Part shown: piece by piece, positions 52,575-61,737 of the stretch
Position numbering within the stretch: the first letter of the stretch is position 1
How the letters are laid out: the number at the start of each line of letters is the position of its first letter
NCBI RefSeq assembly: GCF_002366715.1
Contig: NZ_DFBS01000033.1
Coordinates: forward strand, 62,001-126,000
DNA from: Halomonas sp. UBA3074
GTDB taxonomy: Bacteria > Pseudomonadota > Gammaproteobacteria > Pseudomonadales > Halomonadaceae
Direction of reading: 5' to 3'
DNA: 64,000 bases
Notes under the pieces: model-generated
Databases searched by the model: none
What the model saw: the letters and a program-made list of their open reading frames with translations, nothing else
What the model was told of the DNA's origin: nothing
Translations under genes and position numbers: made by a program

Positions 52575-53576
52575 TTACTGGCCGATCGCCTGAAGACGAT
52601 CATAGGTTTCCTGATCCCACGTCGCCGCTTCCCCGTTGTGGGCCGGAATCGTGGCTTCGCGGAAGGGTTCGATATCCACTTCATTGATGGTCACACCCTG
52701 CTCTTCGAACCAAGCCACCAACTCTTCCTCGGAGGCAAGGATATCCTGAGTGATGCGCTGACCCGCTTCGGTGTAGACCTCACGGAAAATCTCCCGGTCT
52801 TCCTCAGAGAGACGGTTCCACAGTGGTCCACCGGCAATGGTGATTAGCGAATCGGTAATATGCCCGGTCAGGTTGATGTAATCCTGAACCTCATGAAACG
52901 CTTTGGCGCGAATGGTCGGCAGCGGGTTCTCCTGGGCATCCACGACGCCCTGCTGGAGCGCCAAATAGACTTCAGAGAAAGCAATCGGGGTTGGGTTAGC
53001 GCCCACCGCTTCGGGGAACATCATGTACATGGGCGCATTGGGCGTACGAATTTTTAGGCCTTGCATGTCTTCAGGCGTATTGATCGGTTCGTTGGACGTC
53101 ACATGGCGGCGGCCGTAGTAGTTCATGGCCAACGGTACGTTACCGGTTTCATCCTGGTAGCCCTGGGCGATTTCATCGAACAAATCACTATCGGCGTAAG
53201 CCTGCCAATGCTCAAAATCGCGGAACATATAGGGCGCACCGGCAATGCCTACCGGGCCATAGAAGCGCCCTGCAAACTGGTTACCGGTGTAAATCAGATC
53301 GACGGTACCCAGTTGCAGCCCCTCGTTGATATCCGACTCTTTACCGAGCGAAGACGCCGCATGCACATTGATTGAATAACGACCGTCAGTGCGCTCCTCG
53401 ATTTCATCCGCTGCCCACAGCGCCCACTCGTGGTAGGGCTCGGATGTCTCATAGACGTGAGCGAAGTTGAGTTCTTCCTGCGCATGCACAGCGCCGGTCA
53501 CTGAGAAACCACCGGCAATTAACGTGGCCGTTAGCAGGCGGGCCATCTTCAGCGAGTGTTGGCGTTTGTGGCTCAT
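52575..53576 (-). CDS. TRAP substrate-binding protein (DctP), system 2
   Basis: 333-aa exported DctP protein. Signal peptide TATLIAGGFSVTGAVHAQ, then LNFAHVYETSEPYHEWALW; MQGLKIRTPNAPMYM carries the expected carboxylate-binding Arg, and QQGVVDAQENPLPTI follows. Its gene context (DUF1537 kinase and PdxA2 upstream, Ldh-family enzyme downstream) suggests a four-carbon acid sugar such as D-threonate or an erythronate as ligand. Separated from the kinase gene by 159 bp that contain paired GTATGACA-like motifs, so it probably has its own promoter. Confidence 0.9.
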   Translation of the reverse strand: MSHKRQHSLKMARLLTATLIAGGFSVTGAVHAQEELNFAHVYETSEPYHEWALWAADEIEERTDGRYSINVHAASSLGKESDINEGLQLGTVDLIYTGNQFAGRFYGPVGIAGAPYMFRDFEHWQAYADSDLFDEIAQGYQDETGNVPLAMNYYGRRHVTSNEPINTPEDMQGLKIRTPNAPMYMMFPEAVGANPTPIAFSEVYLALQQGVVDAQENPLPTIRAKAFHEVQDYINLTGHITDSLITIAGGPLWNRLSEEDREIFREVYTEAGQRITQDILASEEELVAWFEEQGVTINEVDIEPFREATIPAHNGEAATWDQETYDRLQAIGQ

Positions 53577-53647
53577 CGTGTACTCCTCATAACCATTGGA
53601 TTTATTGTTGGCTATTGTGATCTGCAGTTAATTATTAGGTGAGCAGT

Positions 53648-53693
53648 GGTATACGACATAACCGACCATAGAGCTGTATACGTGTCATACCAC
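53648..53693. promoter_or_regulatory. Paired GTGGTAT...GACA motifs before TRAP system 2
   Basis: gtggtatacgaca (53646-53658) and, inverted, tgtcataccac (53683-53693) face each other; they match except for a 2-base insertion. A related word, tgtcatacaac, lies at 56841-56851 in the next divergent promoter region. Candidate GntR/FCD operator. Confidence 0.45.
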
Positions 53694-53735
53694 CCATTTC
53701 AAACCTAGTTGGTTGCCTACCATTGCGCAACCTTC

Positions 53736-54938
53736 TCAATCAGGTTTTTCAGCGTGCCGATGACGATTTAAGTGAAGACTGAACTGATCATGTAAACGCA
53801 CGAGCAGCTGTGGATCACCAAAGCCCCCCGCTTTGGTCATCACACGGCGCTGGGGATCGCCATCGATATAGCCGAGCGCCACGCCGGGTGACCACTCGGC
53901 TTCAACCCCGATATGGCTCGCGCCTAACCGAGACAGCACGGCCATGGCGATATCTCCCCCGGTTAAAAACAGCAGGCTCTCCTCATCCTGCTGCCAGAGT
54001 GAGGTGATCGACGCCACCTGGCCGGCCATTTCTTCCGCAACCTGACTGGCCGTTCGCTCGGTTTCGCCACTGCTAGGCACCACCACGCCGGCATTTGATG
54101 CGAAAGGCCCATCAGGCTTATCCCCACACGCATCAATGACGACCAAATGGGGAAAGTGTTGGCGCAGCTGCACCAACTGCTCCTTAGCGCGAGCGCTTCT
54201 CGACCCCACGGCATAAAGCACTTTATTGACGTTGTGAAGCGTTCGACACGGCGACTCAGGTGCTCCAAAGCAGCGTTGAGCCATCGCCGTTGCCAATCCC
54301 GCCGCCCCCGCCATGGCATGGCGACTGTCGGTATCGAGAAGGGCATAAATGGCGGCGAGCTCCTCGTCACTGGCGGCATCAGCGATACAGTCTTCGCCAG
54401 GGAGTGGCATTTCCCGCCCTGGGCGATAGCGCTGCAGGGTCAAGCCACCGGCGGCAAAAGCAACATCGATGGGACCTGCCAGCGGCGCTGAGCGGGCATC
54501 CTGCTGATAGTCTGTTTCTGCCAGGGGCAGACCATCCACCCATACTTCTGCGTTGCGAACGGTTCTTCCCTGGGCGGGCACCGCAGGCGCCAGCAGCAGG
54601 GGCAAACCAAGCGCCTCTCGCAGCGCTTTACACTCAGTGACCACCTGGCCACGCAGGGTGGAATCGACTTTCTTAAACCACTGCTGCGGCGCTACTCGCG
54701 AAAGCAAACGCACCGCTTCGCTCACTCGAAGCGCCGCCTCCCCAGATGGCAGATGGCGCGACTCGGTATTCACCGCGATAACCGCTGGCCACTGGCCTTG
54801 CCAGGCCTCCAGCGTTGTTGCTAAGGCTTCCAGGCTGATCACCACGCGGGCAGCTGCGCCCCGCGCAGCGAACGGGGCGGCCGTGTCCAGCGCGCCGGAG
54901 AGGTCGTCGGCAATAATCACCAACTGACAGCGACTCAT
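53736..54938 (-). CDS. Four-carbon acid sugar kinase (DUF1537 family)
   Basis: 400-aa kinase of the OtnK/DtnK/LtnK type that phosphorylates O-4 of threonate or erythronate. The N-terminal domain has IIADDLSGALDTAAPFAARG and FKKVDSTLRG, and the C-terminal nucleotide-binding domain has FLTGGDIAMAVL and GFGDPQLLVRL. Overlaps the PdxA2 gene by 4 bp. The DtnK plus PdxA2 pair is known for D-threonate: the kinase makes the 4-phosphate, then PdxA2 oxidises and decarboxylates it to dihydroxyacetone phosphate. Specificity here is inferred from the neighbour only. Confidence 0.87.
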   Translation of the reverse strand: MSRCQLVIIADDLSGALDTAAPFAARGAAARVVISLEALATTLEAWQGQWPAVIAVNTESRHLPSGEAALRVSEAVRLLSRVAPQQWFKKVDSTLRGQVVTECKALREALGLPLLLAPAVPAQGRTVRNAEVWVDGLPLAETDYQQDARSAPLAGPIDVAFAAGGLTLQRYRPGREMPLPGEDCIADAASDEELAAIYALLDTDSRHAMAGAAGLATAMAQRCFGAPESPCRTLHNVNKVLYAVGSRSARAKEQLVQLRQHFPHLVVIDACGDKPDGPFASNAGVVVPSSGETERTASQVAEEMAGQVASITSLWQQDEESLLFLTGGDIAMAVLSRLGASHIGVEAEWSPGVALGYIDGDPQRRVMTKAGGFGDPQLLVRLHDQFSLHLNRHRHAEKPD

Positions 54939-55951
54939 GCCTTGGCGCCACTGGCTAATCGACGGGCGTAGGCAATCGCTGACCCCATATTGGTAGCATC
55001 GGCTTTGCCCTTCCAGGCAATATCAAAGGCGGTGCCATGATCCACCGAGGTGCGCTGAAGCGGCAAGCCGAGGCTGACATTCACCGTAGTATCAAAAGCA
55101 ATCAGCTTGACGGGGATATGCCCCTGGTCATGATACTGGGCGATGACCAAATCGAATTCGCCTTTTGAGGCGCGGTAAAACACCGTATCCGCAGAGATCG
55201 GCCCGCTGACATCGAAACCGCGCTCGCGCAAGCGCTCCACCGCAGGGGCGATACAGCGGCTATCTTCGTCGCCAAAAATACCGCCTTCACCGCAATGCGG
55301 GTTAAGGCCTGCCACGGCAATGCGCGGAGCCTCCATGCCCAACGCGATCAGATGCGCATGCCCCGCCTCAACGGTGGCGATAATGCGCTCGGGGGTGACT
55401 CGGTCGATCGCATCGCGTAGTGACACGTGGGTGGAAACATGCAGCGTCGAGAGCGTCTCAGATGCCAGCAGCATGAACGACGAGGGCGCACCGGTCAGCG
55501 ATGCTAGCATCCCGGTGTGGCCATCATAGTGGTGCCCGGCTTCATGCAGCGCTGCTTTGTTCAGCGGCGCGGTGACGATCACCTGCGCCCGCCCCGCCTG
55601 CACCAATTCCACGGCTTTGTGAACGCAGCGAAACGCCATATCACCCGCCCCGGCGCTGATTTGACCATCGGGAATCTCAACGCCTTTCGGCAGCTCGACC
55701 ATACCGACCGCCACATGATCCTTACCGCTTTCTGCCTGCTCTAGTGGCACGAACTCAAGCGCGGCGCCAATACTCGCCGCTGCCCGGCGATAAATCGCCG
55801 GGTCACCGATGACCATCGCCGTGGCGCGCTCAGCAGCGGACATGGCACTCAAGGCGCGGCAAATGATCTCTGGGCCGATACCAGCAGGATCGCCCATGGT
55901 GATCGCAATGTCGTAACCGTTTTGACGTTCAACAGGTGGCGAGCTATTCAT
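54935..55951 (-). CDS. pdxA2: PdxA2-type 4-phospho-D-threonate dehydrogenase
   Basis: PdxA-family metal- and NAD-dependent dehydrogenase. Motifs MGDPAGIGPEI, HHYDGHTGMLA (metal His), LNPHCGEGG and IAQYHDQGHIPVKL are present. The start at 55951 overlaps the SDR stop by 4 bp and gives 338 aa, the normal length; a longer frame to 56044 would run 90 bp into the SDR gene. Placement next to a DUF1537 kinase rather than pyridoxine genes indicates the PdxA2 role, oxidative decarboxylation of 4-phosphothreonate or 4-phosphoerythronate to DHAP. Confidence 0.88.
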   Translation of the reverse strand: MNSSPPVERQNGYDIAITMGDPAGIGPEIICRALSAMSAAERATAMVIGDPAIYRRAAASIGAALEFVPLEQAESGKDHVAVGMVELPKGVEIPDGQISAGAGDMAFRCVHKAVELVQAGRAQVIVTAPLNKAALHEAGHHYDGHTGMLASLTGAPSSFMLLASETLSTLHVSTHVSLRDAIDRVTPERIIATVEAGHAHLIALGMEAPRIAVAGLNPHCGEGGIFGDEDSRCIAPAVERLRERGFDVSGPISADTVFYRASKGEFDLVIAQYHDQGHIPVKLIAFDTTVNVSLGLPLQRTSVDHGTAFDIAWKGKADATNMGSAIAYARRLASGAKA

Positions 55952-56712
55952 GGCATTAGCTGCCCGCCGTTGACCTCGATGATCTGCCCGGTGACATAGC
56001 CACTTAGCGTCTCTGTTCCGAGGAAAACATAAGCCCCGACACACTCTTCCGACGTGCCCAAGCGGCCCATCGGGATCGATGCCCGCGCTGCGTTGAGATG
56101 CGCCTCGCTTGAGTGACGATCATGAAAATCGGTGGCAATCGTGCCAGGGGCAACGGCGTTAACGCGGATATTATCTCCCGCCAGCTCCTTGGCCATATTG
56201 CGGGTGATGGTACTCACAAAGCCTTTAGCAGAGGCGTATAACCCAGCGCCACCCCCGCCGCCATTACGCGCGGCAATCGAGGTGGTGTGGATGATATTTC
56301 CGCCGCCTGCGCGGCGAAAATGCGGCAGCGCTGCGCGGCTGGCCATGACAACCGAGCGAACATTGAGATCCATGACCCGGTCATATTGATCATCGTCCAT
56401 CTCCTCTAAACCAACACGACCCAGCATGTCACCAGCGTTATTGATCAACAGGTCTAAACCGCCCAGACGCTCGGCGGCCTCATCGACCAGTTGTTGAGTC
56501 TCGCTAGTGTGGCTGACGTCTGCTTTCAGGGTAAAAGCGTCGCCACCCGCATCGCGAATTGCCTTGGCTACTGCCTCCGCGGGCGCTTCACTACTGTGAT
56601 AGTGCACCGCGACGTGCGCTCCCAACGCCCCCAACTGTTTCGCCACCGCCGCGCCAATGCCACGGCTGGCGCCGGTGATCAATACGCGCTTTCTTTTCCA
56701 CTCGTCTAACAT
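55948..56712 (-). CDS. SDR-family oxidoreductase
   Basis: Short-chain dehydrogenase of 254 aa with TGASRGIG (residues 13-20) and catalytic Ser145, Tyr159 and Lys163. It ends with the glycine-rich IIEVNGGQLMP common to 3-oxoacyl-ACP reductase-like sugar dehydrogenases. First gene of an overlapping set with pdxA2 and the acid-sugar kinase, aggag 6 bases before the ATG. It may oxidise a tetrose or epimerise an acid sugar to feed the kinase, or act on a 2-keto-3-deoxy acid such as that from fuconate. Substrate open. Confidence 0.85.
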   Translation of the reverse strand: MLDEWKRKRVLITGASRGIGAAVAKQLGALGAHVAVHYHSSEAPAEAVAKAIRDAGGDAFTLKADVSHTSETQQLVDEAAERLGGLDLLINNAGDMLGRVGLEEMDDDQYDRVMDLNVRSVVMASRAALPHFRRAGGGNIIHTTSIAARNGGGGGAGLYASAKGFVSTITRNMAKELAGDNIRVNAVAPGTIATDFHDRHSSEAHLNAARASIPMGRLGTSEECVGAYVFLGTETLSGYVTGQIIEVNGGQLMP

Positions 56713-56988
56713 GCCATTCTCCTGACCACTTTTTGTTTTATGGTGAGCGTTGTACTTAGCGCACTGGTGTCATCACGATAGATTTAACTATCGACCCGAA
56801 ATGGAGCGGTGCGCTAAAGTAAGCCTATAACTGGCATACCTGTCATACAACACGACATCTATAACATGATAGGCCATGGCGTACTAACCGCCAGCCGATG
56901 ACACTGCTAACGTTTAATAACGACCTATAAAAAGCTAATTTTAAGCACGCACTTTAATAAAGAACTTTAATAACGAATGGAGACGCAC

Positions 56989-58152
56989 ATGAAGCCCCTT
57001 TCATCGACGGACACACTGCCTGAAGACCTAGGTAATGCACTGCTGGTTGGCCGCGTTTGGCTGGAGGGCAGCCACCCCGGCCCCGCGCTGGTGACGGTCA
57101 ACAACGGCCAGGTCATCGACATTACCGCCTTCGGCCCCACCATGGCTGACCTGCTGGAACGCGACGATCTACAGGAAGTCGTGCAACGGGCAGAAGGGCC
57201 CCATCTGTGCAGCGTCGAGGCACTGCTGGAAAACTCTCAGTTATCCCAACCCCAGGCGCCCTACCTGCTTGCGCCTTGCGATGTACAAGCCGTTAAAGCG
57301 TGCGGCGTCACCTTTGCGGTCAGCCTGATGGAGCGCGTGATTGAGGAGCAAGCGGGCGGCGACCCGGCTCGGGCGGTGGAGCTTCGCGATGATTTGCAGG
57401 CACTGATTGGCAAAGATCTTTCTAAAATCAAGCCGGGCTCTGACGAGGCGATGTCACTTAAAAAAGCGCTTCAGGCACGCGGTGGGTGGTCGCAATATAT
57501 GGAAGTCGGCATCGGCCCCGATGCGGAAGTGTTCACCAAATCCCAGCCGCTTTCATCAGTGGGCTTTGGCACCCCGGTAGGGTTGCACCCCTCCTCTCAA
57601 TGGAACAATCCTGAACCCGAAATCGTGCTGGCCGTCGATAGCCAAGGCAAAGTTCGCGGCGCCACGCTGGGCAATGACGTCAATCTGCGTGATGTCGAGG
57701 GACGCAGCGCCCTGCTACTCGGCAAGGCGAAAGACAATAACGCCTCCTGCTCACTCGGCCCGTTCATTCGGCTGTTTGACGATCACTTCGATATCGACAG
57801 CGTGCGCAACTGCCAGGTATCGCTGCGTATCGAGGGCGAAGACGACGACTTCTTGCTGCAAGGCGAAAGCGATATGCGTGAGATCAGCCGCGACCCGTTG
57901 GATCTGGTTAGCCAAACCATCGGCGCCCATCACCAATATCCAGACGGTTTTATGCTGTTCCTGGGCACCATGTTTTCGCCGATTCAGGACCGCGACGGCC
58001 AAGGCCAGGGCTTTACCCATCACCTGGGTGATCGCGTCACCATCGCCACCCCAGCCCTGGGCGCACTGGTCAACCGGGTAGGCAGAAGCGATCAGCTACC
58101 GCCCTGGACCTACGGCATTCGCGAACTGATGCGCCACTTAGCGCGCCACTGA
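56989..58152 (+). CDS. 2-keto-3-deoxy-D-xylonate dehydratase, XylX-like (FAH family)
   Basis: 387 aa from the ATG at 56989, which has ggag 7 bases upstream; an ATG four codons earlier overlaps that site. The sequence follows Caulobacter XylX closely: VKACGVTFAVSLMERVIEE, WSQYMEVGIGPDAEVFTK, HPSSQWNNPEPEIVL (metal Glu residues), GNDVNLRDVEGRSALLLGKAKDNNAS and PDGFMLFLGTMFSPIQDRD. It removes water from 2-keto-3-deoxy-xylonate to give alpha-ketoglutarate semialdehyde. It lies far from the xylonate dehydratase but leads a plus-strand run with fuconate dehydratase. Confidence 0.87.
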   Translation: MKPLSSTDTLPEDLGNALLVGRVWLEGSHPGPALVTVNNGQVIDITAFGPTMADLLERDDLQEVVQRAEGPHLCSVEALLENSQLSQPQAPYLLAPCDVQAVKACGVTFAVSLMERVIEEQAGGDPARAVELRDDLQALIGKDLSKIKPGSDEAMSLKKALQARGGWSQYMEVGIGPDAEVFTKSQPLSSVGFGTPVGLHPSSQWNNPEPEIVLAVDSQGKVRGATLGNDVNLRDVEGRSALLLGKAKDNNASCSLGPFIRLFDDHFDIDSVRNCQVSLRIEGEDDDFLLQGESDMREISRDPLDLVSQTIGAHHQYPDGFMLFLGTMFSPIQDRDGQGQGFTHHLGDRVTIATPALGALVNRVGRSDQLPPWTYGIRELMRHLARH

Positions 58153-58198
58153 TACTGACACTCAACACGCCACTCATGACACCGCCAAGGAGAGCACA

Positions 58199-59500
58199 AT
58201 GACAACGATTACTCGCGTCGAGATTCAAGACATTCGCTTCCCCACCTCGCGCTCACTAGATGGCTCGGACGCCATGAATGCCGCGCCGGACTACTCCGCC
58301 GCCTACGTCATCCTGCACACCGATGACGGCAGCCCCGAAGGGCACGGCCTGACCTTCACGATTGGTCGCGGTAACGAGATTGTGGTCACGGCACTGCAGT
58401 CGCTGGCGCCGCTCATTGAAGGGAAAACGCTTTCCTCAATTACCGACAACATGGGCACTTTCTGGCGGGAAATCACCGGCGACAGCCAACTACGCTGGAT
58501 AGGCCCCGATAAAGGCGCGATTCATCTGGCGACCGCCGCCATCGTCAACGCCGTGTGGGACATGTGGGCGAAAAAAGAAGGCAAGCCAGTGTGGAAACTG
58601 CTGGTGGATATGACGCCGGAGCAGTTGGTGCGCTGCCTTGATTTCCGCTTTGTGACGGATGCGCTGACGCCAGAAGAAGCGATCTGCCTGTTACGCCGCC
58701 AAGCCCCTGGCAAAGCAGCACGGGAAGCCGAAATGCGCAGTGATGGCTACCCCGGCTACACGACCTCAGCAGGCTGGCTGGGTTACAGCGATGAAAAAGT
58801 GCGCAGCCTGGCGCGTGAAGCACTGGCCGAGGGCTGGACGCACTTCAAACAGAAAATTGGCGGCGACATCGAAGAAGACGCCCGCCGCGCAGCGCTACTG
58901 CGCGATGAGATCGGCTGGGACAACGTGCTGATGATGGACGCCAACCAGGTGTGGGAAGTCGACGAGACGATCACCAAAATGCGCCGCCTGGCCGAGTTTG
59001 ACCCGCTATGGATCGAAGAACCCACCAGCCCTGACGACATTCTCGGCCACGCCGAGATCCGCCACCGTGTGGCACCCATCGGCGTCGCCACCGGCGAGCA
59101 CTGCCACAACAAGGTGATGTTCAAGCAGTTCTTCCAGGCGGATGCCATCGACTACTGCCAGTTGGATGCCGCACGCTTGGGCGGGCTAAATGAGGTTATC
59201 CTCGTGGTGCTGATGGCCGCTAAATTCGGCGTTCCGATTTGCCCCCATGGCGGCGGCGTAGGGCTATGCGAATACACTCAACATATCTCGCTATTCGACT
59301 ACATTGCGGTATCCGGCAGCCTTGAAGGCCGCGTACTGGAGTACGTAGATCACCTTCACGAGCACTTTATCGACCCGGTCGTCATCAACCGTGGCCGCTA
59401 TCAGGTGCCCGAAGCGCCGGGGTACAGCATTGCCATGCACGCAGAATCCCAAGCACAGCACCGCTTCCCTGAGGGTGCAGCCTGGCAGGAAGAGCATTGA
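58199..59500 (+). CDS. L-fuconate dehydratase (enolase superfamily)
   Basis: 433 aa; follows Xanthomonas L-fuconate dehydratase with all catalytic residues offset by one: Lys217 and Lys219 (FKQKI), Mg ligands Asp247, Glu273 and Glu300, and His350 (CPHGGG). It converts L-fuconate, and often related hexonates, to the 2-keto-3-deoxy acid. The N-terminal capping domain begins ITRVEIQDIRFPTSRSLDGSDAMN. It lies 47 bp after the XylX-like gene and overlaps the next gene by one base. Confidence 0.93.
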   Translation: MTTITRVEIQDIRFPTSRSLDGSDAMNAAPDYSAAYVILHTDDGSPEGHGLTFTIGRGNEIVVTALQSLAPLIEGKTLSSITDNMGTFWREITGDSQLRWIGPDKGAIHLATAAIVNAVWDMWAKKEGKPVWKLLVDMTPEQLVRCLDFRFVTDALTPEEAICLLRRQAPGKAAREAEMRSDGYPGYTTSAGWLGYSDEKVRSLAREALAEGWTHFKQKIGGDIEEDARRAALLRDEIGWDNVLMMDANQVWEVDETITKMRRLAEFDPLWIEEPTSPDDILGHAEIRHRVAPIGVATGEHCHNKVMFKQFFQADAIDYCQLDAARLGGLNEVILVVLMAAKFGVPICPHGGGVGLCEYTQHISLFDYIAVSGSLEGRVLEYVDHLHEHFIDPVVINRGRYQVPEAPGYSIAMHAESQAQHRFPEGAAWQEEH

Positions 59501-60924
59501 TGACCGACACCGCTACCTTTCTAAATGAGTTAACCAGCCTACTCGGCGAGCGCGGTTTACTGCGCGAACCGGACGCCATGGCGCGCTATATGAGTGATTG
59601 GGCAGGCGATACGCTGGGCATGCCGCTAGCCGTGGCGCGGCCGGCCAGTACCGCTGAGGTCGCCGAGATAGCAAAACGCTGCTACGAGCATGGAATCGCG
59701 ATGACGCCACAGGGCGGTCATAGCGGCTTAGTGGCAGGCGCCTTGCCCGCCGCCAATGGCCAGGAGCTGGTAATCAGCTTGGAGCGCCTAAACAACGTGC
59801 GCGCCATTGACCCGATCAACTTCACCATCACGGTAGACGCAGGCTGCATTCTCGAGAACGTCAAGCTGGCCGCTTTTGATCATGATTGCGATTTTCCACT
59901 CTCGCTCGGCGCGCAAGGCAGCTGCCAGATTGGCGGCAATATCGCCACCAACGCAGGCGGGCTTAACGTGCTGCGCTACGGCATGATGCGCGAGCTGGTG
60001 CTGGGCCTTGAAGTAGTGCTCCCCGATGGACGCATCTGGGAAAGCCTGAATGCGCTGCATAAGGACAATCGCGGCTACGACCTTCAGCAGCTGTTTCTGG
60101 GTAGCGAAGGTACCTTGGGCATCGTCACCGGGGCGGTGTTAAAACTATCACCGCGCCCCACCCAAAACCGCACGGCGCTGCTGGGCCTGCCCTCTGTTCA
60201 GGCGGTGATCGATCTTTACGGTTTGGCGCGCCGAGAGTGCTGCGATCTGCTGACAGCGTTTGAGCTGATTCCCCGCCGTTGTATCGAGCTGGCGATCGAA
60301 GCGACCCCAGAACTGCGCGACCCGCTGGATAGCGCCTACCCCTGGTACGTGCTGATGGAAGTCGCCGCCACGGGCCCCGTGGACCTGACCGCCTTGCTGG
60401 AAGCGCTGCTGGAAACCGGCATGGAGCGCGAGCTGGTGCTGGACGGCGCGCTGGCTGGCAGTGACACACAATCGGCCCAGCTGTGGCAGTTCCGCGAAAG
60501 CATGCTGGAAGGCCAGCGGCGGCGCGGCGAGCATCTGCGCACCGATATTTCGGTCCCTATCTCGGCGATTCCGGACTTTGTGAGCCGGGCAAGCGAGGTG
60601 GTGATGGCGGCATCCCCCGAGTGCGAGATCATTGCCTACGGCCATGTGGGCGACGGTAATCTGCACTTCAATATTCTACCGCCCACAGCCATGGCGGATA
60701 GCGATAAGAAAGCCCATCTGCATGATTTGGAGGAGCGGCTTTTTGAGGTGCTCGACGATGTTCGCGGCAGTATCAGCGCCGAGCACGGCATTGGCCGCAC
60801 CAAGCAAGCGCCTTATTTGGCGCGGCTATCGCCGATTGAGCGTGAGATGGTCAGCGGCGTTAAAGCGCTGTTCGACCCCAAAGGGCTGATGAACCCAGGC
60901 AGGATTTTGCCTGCTGGGGAGTAA
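59500..60924 (+). CDS. FAD-linked 2-hydroxyacid dehydrogenase (GlcD/DLD type)
   Basis: 474-aa flavoprotein. The FAD-binding PCMH domain has TPQGGHSGLVAGALP and CQIGGNIATNAGGLNVLRYG; the C-terminal FAD-oxidase domain has YGHVGDGNLHFNI (metal His) and SISAEHGIGRTK. Relatives oxidise D-lactate, glycolate or D-2-hydroxyglutarate with a quinone or electron-transfer flavoprotein as acceptor. The start at 59500 overlaps the fuconate dehydratase stop (tgATG), so the two are coupled. It may oxidise a hydroxy-acid end product of the pathway, or a deoxy-sugar acid. Confidence 0.87.
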   Translation: MTDTATFLNELTSLLGERGLLREPDAMARYMSDWAGDTLGMPLAVARPASTAEVAEIAKRCYEHGIAMTPQGGHSGLVAGALPAANGQELVISLERLNNVRAIDPINFTITVDAGCILENVKLAAFDHDCDFPLSLGAQGSCQIGGNIATNAGGLNVLRYGMMRELVLGLEVVLPDGRIWESLNALHKDNRGYDLQQLFLGSEGTLGIVTGAVLKLSPRPTQNRTALLGLPSVQAVIDLYGLARRECCDLLTAFELIPRRCIELAIEATPELRDPLDSAYPWYVLMEVAATGPVDLTALLEALLETGMERELVLDGALAGSDTQSAQLWQFRESMLEGQRRRGEHLRTDISVPISAIPDFVSRASEVVMAASPECEIIAYGHVGDGNLHFNILPPTAMADSDKKAHLHDLEERLFEVLDDVRGSISAEHGIGRTKQAPYLARLSPIEREMVSGVKALFDPKGLMNPGRILPAGE

Positions 60925-60951
60925 TCCCCAGCGTGGTTCACACTATTTGGT

Positions 60952-61722
60952 TCATTCCTGCCTGAAACGCTCCGCTAGACCGCGCAACGCATTGGCGTAA
61001 AGCAGCGTATCGATGCCAACACCAACGAAGGTACAGCCCGCGGCGAGATAGCCGCGGGCGGCCTGCTCGTCCACCGTGACAATACCCGCTGCCTTACCCG
61101 CAGCGCGTATCTTGTTAATGGCATCATTAATCGCGTCTGTCACTTCAGGGTGGTTGGCATTACCGAGATGCCCCATAGACGCCGACAAATCCGCCGGGCC
61201 AATAAATACCCCATCGACACCGTCTACTGCAGCGATAGCCTCCAGGTTAGCCAGCGCCTGGGGGCTCTCCACTTGCAGCATCAGGCAGATTTCGTCATCG
61301 GCGCGGGAGAGGTAATCTTCTGCCTGCCCCCAACGCGAGGCGCGTGCCAGCACATGACCAACGCCGCGAATACCGTGGGGCGGATAGCGTGTGGCCGCCA
61401 CCAGTTCAGCCGCTTGTTCGGCAGTTTCGACCATGGGGATGAGCAGGTTTTGCACGCCAATATCCAGGTAACGCTTGATCAGCACCGCATCGCCCGTGGG
61501 CGGGCGCACCACCGGGTGGCTTTGGTAGGGGGCCAGCGCCTGCAGCTGAGCAAGCAGGCTGGCGAGATCGTTAGGGGAATGTTCCACATCGATCAGTAGC
61601 CAGTCAAAGCCCGCCGTGGCGGCAATCTCCGCCGTATAAGCACTGGTCAAACCGAGCCAAATGCCCGTTTGGGGGTGGCCCGCCAATAGCTGTTGCTTAA
61701 AGGCGTTGCGCGGCATTTTCAT
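60952..61722 (-). CDS. HpcH/HpaI-family aldolase (2-keto-3-deoxy sugar acid type)
   Basis: Class II aldolase of 256 aa; Asp45, Glu47 and the base His48 lie in WLLIDVEHSPND, and GIRGVGHVLARASRWG and VFIGPADLSASMG are family motifs. Members such as YfaU and GarL split 2-keto-3-deoxy acids into pyruvate and an aldehyde. Convergent with the FAD-oxidase gene and directly before the TRAP-3 membrane genes on the minus strand. It could cleave the product of fuconate dehydratase to pyruvate and lactaldehyde. Confidence 0.88.
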   Translation of the reverse strand: MKMPRNAFKQQLLAGHPQTGIWLGLTSAYTAEIAATAGFDWLLIDVEHSPNDLASLLAQLQALAPYQSHPVVRPPTGDAVLIKRYLDIGVQNLLIPMVETAEQAAELVAATRYPPHGIRGVGHVLARASRWGQAEDYLSRADDEICLMLQVESPQALANLEAIAAVDGVDGVFIGPADLSASMGHLGNANHPEVTDAINDAINKIRAAGKAAGIVTVDEQAARGYLAAGCTFVGVGIDTLLYANALRGLAERFRQE

Positions 61723-61737
61723 ACGAGCTCCTCTGGA

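Noticed and set aside
55952..56044. Longer PdxA2 start
   Set aside because: It would run into the SDR coding region; the ATG at 55951 gives the normal PdxA length and a 4-bp coupled overlap.
60148..60666. 172-aa minus-strand frame opposite the FAD oxidase
   Set aside because: Antisense shadow of a well-supported flavoprotein gene; no motif or ribosome site.
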